Shown here: positions 38,217 through 46,475 of the stretch, piece by piece
Position numbering within the stretch: the first letter of the stretch is position 1
How the letters are laid out: the number at the start of each line of letters is the position of its first letter
Source: Acinetobacter tjernbergiae DSM 14971 = CIP 107465
Lineage (GTDB): Bacteria; Pseudomonadota; Gammaproteobacteria; Pseudomonadales; Moraxellaceae
Length of the DNA stretch: 64,000 nucleotides
Direction of reading: 5' to 3'
NCBI RefSeq assembly: GCF_000374425.1
Contig: NZ_KB894361.1
Location: 1-64,000, forward strand
Notes under the pieces: model-generated
The model's input: the letters and a program-made list of their open reading frames with translations, nothing else
Told to the model about the DNA's origin: nothing
Databases searched by the model: none
Program-made: the position numbers and the translations under genes

Positions 38217-39317
38217 TTATTGCCCTAAACGATCAACATTATATAAAGCATTTGAGAAAGGTATAACTTGATTGATGACACGTTGCCAACGAGTAAGCCC
38301 AGTAGAGTCAACATACACGATATCATTACTTCGTAATCTAAACTTATTAGATAAACCAAAATCACCCAAACTCATCAAGTTCATATGATAAAGTTCTGTA
38401 CTGTGACTATCCGCATTTGTTCTTAAAACGTATATACGGCTAGCACTGGCAGATAGAGGATTTATGCCCAAACTTTCACCTAATGCATCACTTAAGGTCA
38501 TACCTTGATCACGCATTGGTAACGCCTGATTTTTACCAGATTCTCCCATTACGTAAATTTTCTGATTTTCTTTGGTGCTTACATAAATCGTATCATTAGG
38601 TTGAACTAATAAATTATGTAAAGAGAACCCAGACTTTTCGAGCTCGAGCGTATTGAGGTCGTAGGTTATGCCCTTACGGATTAGTTGAATGTAAGTACTG
38701 TCTCCTTTATCACTCACTCCACCCGCCATGCCTAATGCTGCATAAATACTAATTGGTTGATCAGATAGAAAGAACTGCCCACTTTTAAGAACGCTTCCTT
38801 GTACCGAATAACGATTCCCCTGATATGAAAGAACCCTTACAATTACATCTGGATTTTTCAAATAATGAGATAATTGATTACGTAACTCACTATTAATTTG
38901 TTGTAAAGTTTTTCCAGCGACTTTGTATCGTCCAATTAATGGAAAGTGAATAAAACCACTTTGATCAATTGGATAACCATTTGCTTGCACGGATTGATCG
39001 TTGGTCACGCTATTTATAGGAGGGGTGATTTCTGGGTATGCCCATAGTTGAATCGATAGCACATCACCTGAACTCAAATGATACGAGGATTGCTTTTTTT
39101 GAAACAAAGATGTGTAATTTCGTTGATAATTGATTTGTGCAGGTTGTAGCGCAGTTATATTTTCACTTGTAATTTTTATAACATTAACTTGTGTCCCGAG
39201 ATCAGTTGTATATACACCTTCGCTTGGAATATCATAAGTTTGCAGACCAGAAGTAACAGCGCAACTTGCAGCGCCAATACTAATAGCAAGAATAGAAAAA
39301 AGTTGATAATGCTTCAC
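38217..39317 (-). CDS. wza: Outer-membrane polysaccharide export lipoprotein Wza
   Basis: This 366-residue protein forms the octameric outer-membrane capsule channel. The lipoprotein signal (MKHYQLFSILAISIGAASC, lipobox AASC) is followed by the Poly_export domain (SSYHLSSGDVLSIQLWAYPEI; GYPIDQSGFIHFPLIGRYKVAGKTLQQINSELRNQLSHYL) and two SLBB-type domains (YSVQGSVLKSGQF; IYVMGESGKNQALPMRDQGMTLSDAL). The C-terminal helix around VINQVIPFSNALYNVDRLGQ is amphipathic. The start is GTG at 39317 with AAGGG 6 bases upstream. Confidence 0.95.
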   Translation of the reverse strand: MKHYQLFSILAISIGAASCAVTSGLQTYDIPSEGVYTTDLGTQVNVIKITSENITALQPAQINYQRNYTSLFQKKQSSYHLSSGDVLSIQLWAYPEITPPINSVTNDQSVQANGYPIDQSGFIHFPLIGRYKVAGKTLQQINSELRNQLSHYLKNPDVIVRVLSYQGNRYSVQGSVLKSGQFFLSDQPISIYAALGMAGGVSDKGDSTYIQLIRKGITYDLNTLELEKSGFSLHNLLVQPNDTIYVSTKENQKIYVMGESGKNQALPMRDQGMTLSDALGESLGINPLSASASRIYVLRTNADSHSTELYHMNLMSLGDFGLSNKFRLRSNDIVYVDSTGLTRWQRVINQVIPFSNALYNVDRLGQ

Positions 39318-39944
39318 ACTCGACCCTTGAATATTTATATCTAATTAATATCTGCTGTTATTAAACAACATGTCTTTAGACTTAGAATTTCGCTAATTCT
39401 AGCTGAAAATTTGTAAAAAAGCATCGCTGAATCTTGATGCTTTGTATGTTTAGTTTATCTGGGCTACATAAAACTAAGAGTAAGCAAGAAATAAAGTTTG
39501 TTAAAAACAATCATACAATTGAGATGCGAGTTAAAATAAAAATCTGCTATAGTACGCCCAATTTCGTACGTTACTATAAAGCACCATATAGTGTTTTGAT
39601 ATTTGCTTAATTGATTGTTTTTATAGGGGTTGTTTGTAATAATTCGACTAAAAATTGATAGATAACGTATACTATCTATGTTGATATTATTTAGTTTTAT
39701 TAAACAATACTGTTGGGTTATTTATCTATACGTCAGATAAAATGAGATGGAAAAAGATGAATATGGCGAGAACGTATCTATATTCTACTTTTTACATCAT
39801 TAATTTTTGTCTTCTTGAGGATAACACTGGTAGTAAAAATTATGATTTTAGTGTCATTCAGTACACTAGCATTTCATAATTTGAAAATTAAGCACTCTAG
39901 GGTTTAAATCAATTCAAGAAGTTATTAATAAAAGGGTGGGTTGG
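39318..39944. promoter_or_regulatory. Divergent promoter region of the capsule locus with long leader
   Basis: These 627 bases hold no gene. Rightward, an extended -10 TGCTATAGT is at 39545-39553, which would give a leader of about 385 nt before wecB; TATACT (39668-39673) is a second -10 candidate. Structures: AAAGCATC / GATGCTTT (39418-39425 with 39436-39443), and ATAGATA / TATCTAT (39658-39664 with 39673-39679) around a centre with GTATAC. I did not find an ops (GGCGGTAG) element. The leftward wza promoter is not clear. Confidence 0.5.
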
Positions 39945-41069
39945 GTGAAAAAGGTTTTATTAGTGTTTGGTACACGACCAGAAGCGATAAAAATGGCACC
40001 TTTGGCTTTAAAATTACAACAGTTTAGCCAAGACTTTGAAACTAGAGTTTGTGTGACAGGTCAACATCGTCAAATGTTAGATCAGGTTTTAGAGCTATTT
40101 GATTTAAAACCAGATTTTGATCTGAATCTTATGAAACCAGGTCAAACTCTATCTGATATAACCTCAGGCGTTCTTAAGGGACTTGACCAAGTTTTTTCGG
40201 CTTGGTTGCCTGACTTAATTTTAGTGCATGGTGATACAGCGACAACTTTTGCAGCTTCATTAGCTGCTTATTATCATAAAATTAAAATTGGTCATGTTGA
40301 AGCGGGATTACGCACTGGAGATTTGTATTCTCCATGGCCCGAAGAGGCAAATCGCCAATTAACTGGAGTCCTAGCTGATTACCACTTTGCTCCGACACAG
40401 TCTTCCTATGAAAACCTAATTAAAGAAAATGTAGATCCTAACAAGATTATTGTGACAGGGAATACAGTGATTGATGCTTTGCTTCAGGTGAAGTTGAAAG
40501 TTGAACACGATCATGATCTTGCTTTGGGTTTTGAGGACGATTTTAAATTTCTTGACCTAAATAAGAAGCTTGTTTTAGTCACAGGGCATCGTCGTGAAAA
40601 TTTTGGGCAAGGTTTTCTGAATATTTGCATGGCGTTGGCAAATCTTGCAAAAAAATATCCAGATATTCAAATTGTTTATCCAGTCCATTTAAATCCAAAT
40701 GTACAGCAGCCTGTCAATGAATTATTGGCTGGTATCGAGAATATTTTTCTTATTGCACCACAAGACTATTTGCCTTTCGTATATTTAATGAATCGTAGTT
40801 ATCTTATTTTAACGGATTCTGGTGGAATTCAAGAAGAAGCTCCTTCTTTAGGCAAGCCAGTTCTAGTGATGCGAGATACAACTGAGCGACCTGAAGCTGT
40901 TAGTGCGGGGACTGTCCGATTGGTCGGTACTGATGTAAATACAATTGAAGATGCAGTAAGTGAACTGTTAGAGGATATAACAGTGTATGCAACGATGGCA
41001 GAGGCTCATAATCCGTATGGTGATGGGACAGCTTGTCAGCAGATTATTAATTTTTTGAAAGAAAATTGA
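39945..41069 (+). CDS. wecB: UDP-N-acetylglucosamine 2-epimerase (non-hydrolysing)
   Basis: This 374-residue enzyme converts UDP-GlcNAc to UDP-ManNAc (called mnaA in Acinetobacter K loci). Signature parts: [86 protein letters not shown], and [30 protein letters not shown]. The start is GTG 39945 with AAGGG at 39932-39936; an in-frame GTG at 39936 overlaps the ribosome site. It is first gene of the rightward capsule operon and feeds wecC. Confidence 0.96.
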   Translation: MKKVLLVFGTRPEAIKMAPLALKLQQFSQDFETRVCVTGQHRQMLDQVLELFDLKPDFDLNLMKPGQTLSDITSGVLKGLDQVFSAWLPDLILVHGDTATTFAASLAAYYHKIKIGHVEAGLRTGDLYSPWPEEANRQLTGVLADYHFAPTQSSYENLIKENVDPNKIIVTGNTVIDALLQVKLKVEHDHDLALGFEDDFKFLDLNKKLVLVTGHRRENFGQGFLNICMALANLAKKYPDIQIVYPVHLNPNVQQPVNELLAGIENIFLIAPQDYLPFVYLMNRSYLILTDSGGIQEEAPSLGKPVLVMRDTTERPEAVSAGTVRLVGTDVNTIEDAVSELLEDITVYATMAEAHNPYGDGTACQQIINFLKEN

Positions 41070-41109
41070 TTTAAGAATTTCCGTTATTTTGATTTAAAAA
41101 GTATAGAGT

Positions 41110-42363
41110 ATGAGCAATTCATTTAAGCATATATGTGTCATAGGGTTAGGTTATATTGGGCTACCAACGGCAGCAACATTTGCTGCACATGGTGTGAAAG
41201 TTACTGGTGTTGATGTCAATCAACATGCAGTAGATATGATTAATCAGGGGAAAGTACATATTGTTGAACCTGACTTGGATGCATTAGTTAGAGATGTTGT
41301 CGCCCAAGATAAATTGTCTGCTCAACTAACACCAATTGAAGCCGATGCATATATTGTGGCAGTTCCCACACCATTCAAAGATGATTATCAACCAGACTTA
41401 AAGTATATCGAAGCTGCGGCAAAAGCGTTGGCACCTTTTTTAAAACAAGGGAATTTGGTTATTTTAGAGTCAACCTCACCCGTCGAAGCAACGGAGCAAA
41501 TGTCTGCTTGGTTAAGTGAAGCGCGTCCAGATCTAACGTTCCCTCAAACTATGGGCGAGCAAGCTGATATTTTGGTTGCTCACTGCCCTGAGCGAGTTTT
41601 ACCTGGAAAAGTCTTGCAAGAGCTTATCAGCAATGACCGTATTATTGGAGGAATGACGCCTCGCTGTTCAAAAGCGGCAAGCACGTTATATCGTATTTTT
41701 GTTAAAGGTGCTTGCATTGAGACAAACGCCCGTACAGCAGAAATGTGTAAATTAACGGAGAACTCATTTAGAGACGTAAATATTGCTTTTGCAAACGAGC
41801 TTTCAATGATTTGTGATAAGTTAGATATTAATGTTTGGGAATTAGTCTCACTTGCGAATCGACATCCTCGAGTAAATATATTACAGCCAGGGCCAGGTGT
41901 TGGTGGCCACTGTATTGCTGTTGATCCATGGTTTATTGTCGCTAAAACGCCTGAGCAAGCACGTTTAATTCGAACAGCACGTGAAGTGAATGATGCAAAA
42001 CCTGAGTGGGTGATTGATCAAGTTAAAATCAAAATTGCTGATTTTTTACAAGCCCATCCAGATAAAACAATCAGAGATGTAACAATTGCTTGCTATGGAC
42101 TTGCATTTAAACCAGATATTGATGATTTGCGTGAAAGCCCAGCTTTGGAAATTACAAAAAGGTTAGCAGAACAAGGACTTAATGTTTTAGCGATTGAGCC
42201 TAATATTGAAAATCTTCCCCACAACATACCACAAAATATTCGCCTTATTTCTGTAGATGAAAGAGACAGTGCTGATATTCACTTGATTTTAGTCGATCAT
42301 AAACAGTTCAAGGAACTGAACTATGATGCAAGATTGGTAATTGATACGAAAGGTTTACAATAA
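41110..42363 (+). CDS. wecC: UDP-N-acetyl-D-mannosamine dehydrogenase
   Basis: This 417-residue NAD-dependent enzyme oxidises UDP-ManNAc twice to UDP-ManNAcA (mnaB in K-locus naming). The nucleotide motif is CVIGLGYIGLPTAATFAAHG. The catalytic region has EMCKLTENSFRDVNIAFANEL and LQPGPGVGGHCIAVDPWF with the nucleophilic Cys. The C-terminal domain has ACYGLAFKPDIDDLRESPALEI. Together with wecB it predicts N-acetylmannosaminuronic acid in the K unit. It is 40 bases after wecB. Confidence 0.95.
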   Translation: MSNSFKHICVIGLGYIGLPTAATFAAHGVKVTGVDVNQHAVDMINQGKVHIVEPDLDALVRDVVAQDKLSAQLTPIEADAYIVAVPTPFKDDYQPDLKYIEAAAKALAPFLKQGNLVILESTSPVEATEQMSAWLSEARPDLTFPQTMGEQADILVAHCPERVLPGKVLQELISNDRIIGGMTPRCSKAASTLYRIFVKGACIETNARTAEMCKLTENSFRDVNIAFANELSMICDKLDINVWELVSLANRHPRVNILQPGPGVGGHCIAVDPWFIVAKTPEQARLIRTAREVNDAKPEWVIDQVKIKIADFLQAHPDKTIRDVTIACYGLAFKPDIDDLRESPALEITKRLAEQGLNVLAIEPNIENLPHNIPQNIRLISVDERDSADIHLILVDHKQFKELNYDARLVIDTKGLQ

Positions 42364-42381
42364 AAACTAAAAGAGAAGCCA

Positions 42382-42945
42382 ATGATAACGCTATTAAAGA
42401 AAATGATCGCTACACTGCATTTCTATTCATCAAAAGCGTGGGTAAAGTTACTTATCTTTTGTTATGGTGCGATGTTTCAGAAAATTGGCAAGAATGTGAT
42501 TTTTAATCCTGTAAATTCAATATTCACATATGCGAATATTCAACTGGGAAATCATATTTTTATCGGAGGCAAAGCATGGTTTTCAGGAGAAATAAATATA
42601 GGTAATTATGTGATGTTTGGTCCTGGCGTTACAATTTTGGGTGGTGATCATGAGTATAAAAACCTAGAAAAACCCATGTTCTTTGTTAAAGATAATGCGG
42701 GTAGGAGTTCCGCAGTTCATATCGAAGATGATGTTTGGGTCGGGGCAAATGTAACCATTCTAAAAGGGGTTCGAATTAAGCGGGGTGCTATCGTTGCAGC
42801 AGGAAGTTTAGTCAATAAAGATGTTGAAGCATTCGAAATTGTGGGGGGGGTTCCTGCAAAAGTTTTGACTCAAAGATTTAATGCAGAAGATAAACAAATA
42901 TATCTTACGAATATAATGAATTGGGAACAACAGAATGAAAGATAA
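42382..42945 (+). CDS. Hexapeptide-repeat acyltransferase (capsule O-acetyltransferase type)
   Basis: This 187-residue left-handed beta-helix transferase has the repeats NIQLGNHIFIGGKAWFSGEINIGNYVMFGPGVTILGGDHEY, VHIEDDVWVGANVTILKGVRIKRGAIVAAGSLV and the closing IVGGVPAKVL of the CysE/LacA/WbbJ group. His in GGDHEY is the likely catalytic base. It probably acetylates one K-unit sugar, using acetyl-CoA in the cytoplasm. A G8 homopolymer (42843-42850) encodes the two Gly of IVGGVP and is a slippage-prone site. The stop overlaps the wzx start by 11 bases. Confidence 0.85.
   Translation: MITLLKKMIATLHFYSSKAWVKLLIFCYGAMFQKIGKNVIFNPVNSIFTYANIQLGNHIFIGGKAWFSGEINIGNYVMFGPGVTILGGDHEYKNLEKPMFFVKDNAGRSSAVHIEDDVWVGANVTILKGVRIKRGAIVAAGSLVNKDVEAFEIVGGVPAKVLTQRFNAEDKQIYLTNIMNWEQQNER
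42843..42850 (+). repeat. G8 homopolymer in the acetyltransferase gene
   Basis: Eight consecutive G residues lie in the last quarter of the coding sequence. A one-base slip would replace the C-terminus after IVGG. A G7 run (44326-44332) lies in the glycosyltransferase gene 1.5 kb downstream. Confidence 0.8.
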
Positions 42946-44134
42946 GTTATTGATGGTTGTGGGAGTTGGATCATCCAAACTTATGCAACTATTTTTTAGT
43001 TTCTATCTTTCATATCAGTTTGATCATGGTGTTCTCGCAACTTTTGTCTTAATTATTACGCTTGCTGCGGCTATGAGTTCAATTGCATCGTTGGGAAGCT
43101 CTCCTCAAATTGTTAGAGCGGGAGCATATATTGATCCTATAAATCATATTCAAAGTACTTTGGGAACAGCATGCCTAGTATTGTTGTTTTCATTAATAGT
43201 TCTAACAAGTTATATTTTGCTAGGTGACCATGTATTTTTGACATTAGGTTTTGATAAAATAGATTATCTAATCTGTACTGTCGCGGTGACTATTTCTTTT
43301 GTTTTATACTCTGTTATACAGTCTTATTTGTCTTATAAACAAAAGTATTTTGCATTAGGATTTTTTTCAATATTTATATATCTTTTTCCATTCATTTCAT
43401 CTGTTGTTTTAAGTCTGATTATTGATAGTCCTAAAATAATAATTATTAATTATTGTTTGTCTTTTTTATTTAGTAGTTTGTTGATTTTTTTTGTAACACT
43501 AAAAGGTCATATTAATATTGTTTCAAGTCTCAGTACTGTATTTTCTGAGTATTCAATATTAAGAAAAGTAGTTGATTTTCTTAGAGTTGCAACATTTGGC
43601 TTTGTAACCATGCTTAGTCTGTATTTTGCTGTTAAGTATGTAAATTTGAATTTTAATAGTGAAAGTACAGCAATATATTCAGTTTCATTTCAGTTTTTCC
43701 AAATTGGTGCATTTTTACCTAGTGTTCTGGGTGCTGTTTTTATACCAAAATTGGTAAAAGACAATAATTTACAAGATCAAAAGAAGATGAAGCAAGTATA
43801 TATGCTGATTGCTCTTGGGTGGTTGTTTGTTTGCTCGCTTGCTTTTTATCCTGTATTTAAATTGTATAATTTTAATTTTAATATTGAATTGATATTAACG
43901 TTTTTAATTATGCAAATATGTGTCTTCTTTTCATCAATACAAGCTTTTTATATACAAAATTGTGTAGTTGTAGGTAATTTCTTTTTATTAGCGATCATTT
44001 CTTCAGTTTGGGGTGGCTCACTATTAATATTTCAAAATTTATTACCAATGAATGTGCTTTGCTCATCACTTTCTTTGTTAATTGCTTATGTTGTTAGCAA
44101 TACTTTATTCTTCTATGTAAGTAGAGAAAAATAA
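42935..44134 (+). CDS. wzx: Wzx-type capsule repeat-unit flippase
   Basis: This 399-residue highly hydrophobic protein has about twelve predicted membrane helices, no cytoplasmic domains and extreme AT richness, as is normal for Wzx genes. It starts LLMVVGVGSSKLMQLFFSFYLSYQFDHGVLATFVLIITLAAAMSSIASLGSSPQIVRAG, as polysaccharide flippases of the MATE/MOP group do. It translocates undecaprenyl-linked K units. It overlaps the upstream acetyltransferase gene by 11 bases. Homology of Wzx is weak by nature, so the call rests on topology and place in the operon. Confidence 0.85.
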   Translation: MKDKLLMVVGVGSSKLMQLFFSFYLSYQFDHGVLATFVLIITLAAAMSSIASLGSSPQIVRAGAYIDPINHIQSTLGTACLVLLFSLIVLTSYILLGDHVFLTLGFDKIDYLICTVAVTISFVLYSVIQSYLSYKQKYFALGFFSIFIYLFPFISSVVLSLIIDSPKIIIINYCLSFLFSSLLIFFVTLKGHINIVSSLSTVFSEYSILRKVVDFLRVATFGFVTMLSLYFAVKYVNLNFNSESTAIYSVSFQFFQIGAFLPSVLGAVFIPKLVKDNNLQDQKKMKQVYMLIALGWLFVCSLAFYPVFKLYNFNFNIELILTFLIMQICVFFSSIQAFYIQNCVVVGNFFLLAIISSVWGGSLLIFQNLLPMNVLCSSLSLLIAYVVSNTLFFYVSREK

Positions 44135-44145
44135 TGGAAGTTACT

Positions 44146-45237
44146 ATGCAAAAAATGACATCAGTTATTTATCTCGCCAATGCTAGTAGTCCACATGTTC
44201 GTCATTGGATTGAATTCTTAGATGAAATGAATATGCCGTATCATATATATAGCATTCATAAAAACACTTTTTTCTCTGATGATAAAGTGACAGTCAAATA
44301 TAATTTTCTCACAAGGTTTGGAGGAGGGGGGGCGATTTTAGCCTACTTCTTTTTGGGATTGTGGTTAAGATTTTTTACGCGAAAATCTATATTGCATGCA
44401 CATAATACTTCAGGTTATGGTTTAAGTGCTCTATTAAGTGGGAAGCCTTATATTGTAACGACCTACGGTACAGAAATATTTGGTGCTGATAAGCGTTCAA
44501 GTTTATATAGATTACTTATTAATAAAGTATTGAGTAAGGCAAAAAAAATAACAACAACTTCACAGCAAATGGAGCAAGTTTTAGTAAGTAAATTTCATAT
44601 CAACTCTAAAAATATTTTAACATTTGGCATGGGGGTGTCTCAGCACTTTAGTTTTTCAAATGATAAGAGAGAGAAGGTTAGAGCTAAACTTGATATACCA
44701 AGCGATGCGCTTGTTTGGATATATAATCGAAGAATCATGCCTTTATATAATACGATTGAAGTTGTTCAAGCTTTTAAAAAATATTCTAAAGATCGACCAA
44801 ATACGTATTTAATACTTATGGCTGGTGATCACCAGGCTTCTTATACTCAACTAGTTAAAAATGAATTAGAAAATAGTTCAAATATTTTTCTTGTTGAAGG
44901 CTTTTTAGATCCCAAAGATATGTCTGCCTATCTTTCAGCAAGTGACATCTCTATTTCTGTTCCAAATTCGGATCAATTATCTTCATCTATTTTAGAAGCT
45001 ATAGCATGTGGCTGTTATCCTATTTTAGCAAATTTACCCGCATATGATGAAATCTTAGAGTACGTTACATGTTTATCGATTGATAGAAGTAATCTAGTTA
45101 GAGGCTTTGAACAGAGTGCTAATCAAGTTTTAGAGCAAAACTCTCAATTACGTTCTCAATTGCTTGAACAATATAAGGCTACTCCATGGAGTAGAGAAAC
45201 AGTTATAGCCTTGTTAAATCAAGTTTATGCACAGTAA
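44146..45237 (+). CDS. Glycosyltransferase, GT4-like
   Basis: This 363-residue GT-B fold protein starts SVIYLANASSPHVRHWIEFL, has AHNTSGYGLSALLSGKPYIVTTYGTEIFG in the N-terminal domain, then IYNRRIMPLYNTIEVVQAFKKY and the donor-site region ASDISISVPNSDQLSSSILEAIACGCYPI, where Glu of SILEA matches the E-x7-E motif of GT4. It adds a K-unit sugar at the inner membrane; the linkage is unknown. I chose ATG 44146 because GGAAG lies 5 bases upstream; ATG 44134 overlaps the wzx stop (TAATG) and is the other option. The gene contains a G7 run. Confidence 0.82.
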   Translation: MQKMTSVIYLANASSPHVRHWIEFLDEMNMPYHIYSIHKNTFFSDDKVTVKYNFLTRFGGGGAILAYFFLGLWLRFFTRKSILHAHNTSGYGLSALLSGKPYIVTTYGTEIFGADKRSSLYRLLINKVLSKAKKITTTSQQMEQVLVSKFHINSKNILTFGMGVSQHFSFSNDKREKVRAKLDIPSDALVWIYNRRIMPLYNTIEVVQAFKKYSKDRPNTYLILMAGDHQASYTQLVKNELENSSNIFLVEGFLDPKDMSAYLSASDISISVPNSDQLSSSILEAIACGCYPILANLPAYDEILEYVTCLSIDRSNLVRGFEQSANQVLEQNSQLRSQLLEQYKATPWSRETVIALLNQVYAQ

Positions 45238-45247
45238 GGGTGATAAT

Positions 45248-46474
45248 ATGTACAAAGTTTCTGTAAGTTCTGGTAGGAACTTTGTTGTACTCATTTCAAT
45301 GATTTTGGTTTTATTACCGCTTTCTTTACCTGTAGGTAATATCGGAGATAAGCCAATTGATTTAACTTACTCTGATCTTTTATTGGCTATTAGTTTTATC
45401 TATTTTTTATTTGTTGGTAAATTTCTAGCATCAAGAAATGAAAGGAAATTGTTATCAATCAGCTTCTTTGCATTTTCTTTTATTATTTTTTTAGGAGGAA
45501 TTGGTTCGATTTTAAAAGAAGGTGATATATTACCATTTCTTTCAAGTATTCGTTTTGCTAAACATATTTTATTCGTTTTTTCTGCTTTTTTAATATATAA
45601 ATTATATCGCCCATCACTTGATACATTGATTACTTATACCGGTTATGTAAGTCTGTGGATGGTTATTGTTTTATTTTTATCTGATGTTTTTTTTAATCCA
45701 CAGTTTCCAAGCTCTCGTTGGGGTGGTGTGTTTTTAGGATTTGAAACATACGGTTTTCCAAATTCTATTGCCGTTTTTTATTCTTTCTATATCTGTTTTA
45801 TTCTAATTCTGTTATTTGCCAAAAAAAGAATGCTAGTTATACCTATATTGTTGTTAATTGTAGGGATTATATTTTTTACCTTTTCTAGGTCTGGTTGGGT
45901 GACTGCATTAATTGTTTTGTTACCAGTGATGATTTATAGCTCATTAAAATCAAAGCGACTTATTTTTATAAATATTTGTTTACTGATTTTCTTGGTAATT
46001 TGTATTTCCTTTTTCTTCGACATGTTATTTCCAATTATCGAACCTTGGATGTATAAGGTTGATACGATTACAGGTAAAGATATTACTGTTTCTGGACGTG
46101 ATTTGATTTGGAATGAAGCAATCAAGTTGATTTATGATCAGCCGATATTTGGGTACTTATTTTTTCCTTTTTCTAATTATGTAAGTGGCTATGACACCCC
46201 ACATCAGCAGTATCTTGAAATATTATACAAGATGGGTCTAGTCGGTTTCTCATGTTATTTTCTGTATTTATTTTATCTTTACTTAGTTTTTGCAAAATCT
46301 GGATGGAATGGTAATTTACTTAGAAAAGTAGTTGTTATATCGGTGAGTTTGTTAACTCTAGGAATAATGATTACAAACTTTGGTCAACCTAACTTCAGTT
46401 TTTCATTACTTGGTAATGCTTATATATTTTTCTTATCTCTATATTATTTCGTGTTTTTGGGTGAGCTAAATTAG
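45248..46474 (+). CDS. wzy: Wzy-type capsule polymerase (O-antigen ligase/polymerase family)
   Basis: This is a 408-residue integral membrane protein with about ten to twelve helices. The large periplasmic loop has the family patterns FFTFSRSGWVTALIVLLP and SGRDLIWNEAIKLIYDQPIFGYLFFPF ... TPHQQYLEILYKMGLVGF, as in the Wzy_C / ligase superfamily. It polymerises K units in the periplasm. The start MYKVSVSS at 45248 is favoured by AAGGGTG at 45236-45242; the frame opens 7 codons earlier inside the glycosyltransferase gene. Very AT-rich, like wzx. Confidence 0.85.
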   Translation: MYKVSVSSGRNFVVLISMILVLLPLSLPVGNIGDKPIDLTYSDLLLAISFIYFLFVGKFLASRNERKLLSISFFAFSFIIFLGGIGSILKEGDILPFLSSIRFAKHILFVFSAFLIYKLYRPSLDTLITYTGYVSLWMVIVLFLSDVFFNPQFPSSRWGGVFLGFETYGFPNSIAVFYSFYICFILILLFAKKRMLVIPILLLIVGIIFFTFSRSGWVTALIVLLPVMIYSSLKSKRLIFINICLLIFLVICISFFFDMLFPIIEPWMYKVDTITGKDITVSGRDLIWNEAIKLIYDQPIFGYLFFPFSNYVSGYDTPHQQYLEILYKMGLVGFSCYFLYLFYLYLVFAKSGWNGNLLRKVVVISVSLLTLGIMITNFGQPNFSFSLLGNAYIFFLSLYYFVFLGELN

Positions 46475-46475
46475 T

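Noticed and set aside
42935..46474. Low G+C of wzx, glycosyltransferase and wzy as evidence for a mobile element
   Set aside because: Variable capsule genes are normally AT-rich; no transposase, integrase or target-site repeats are visible.
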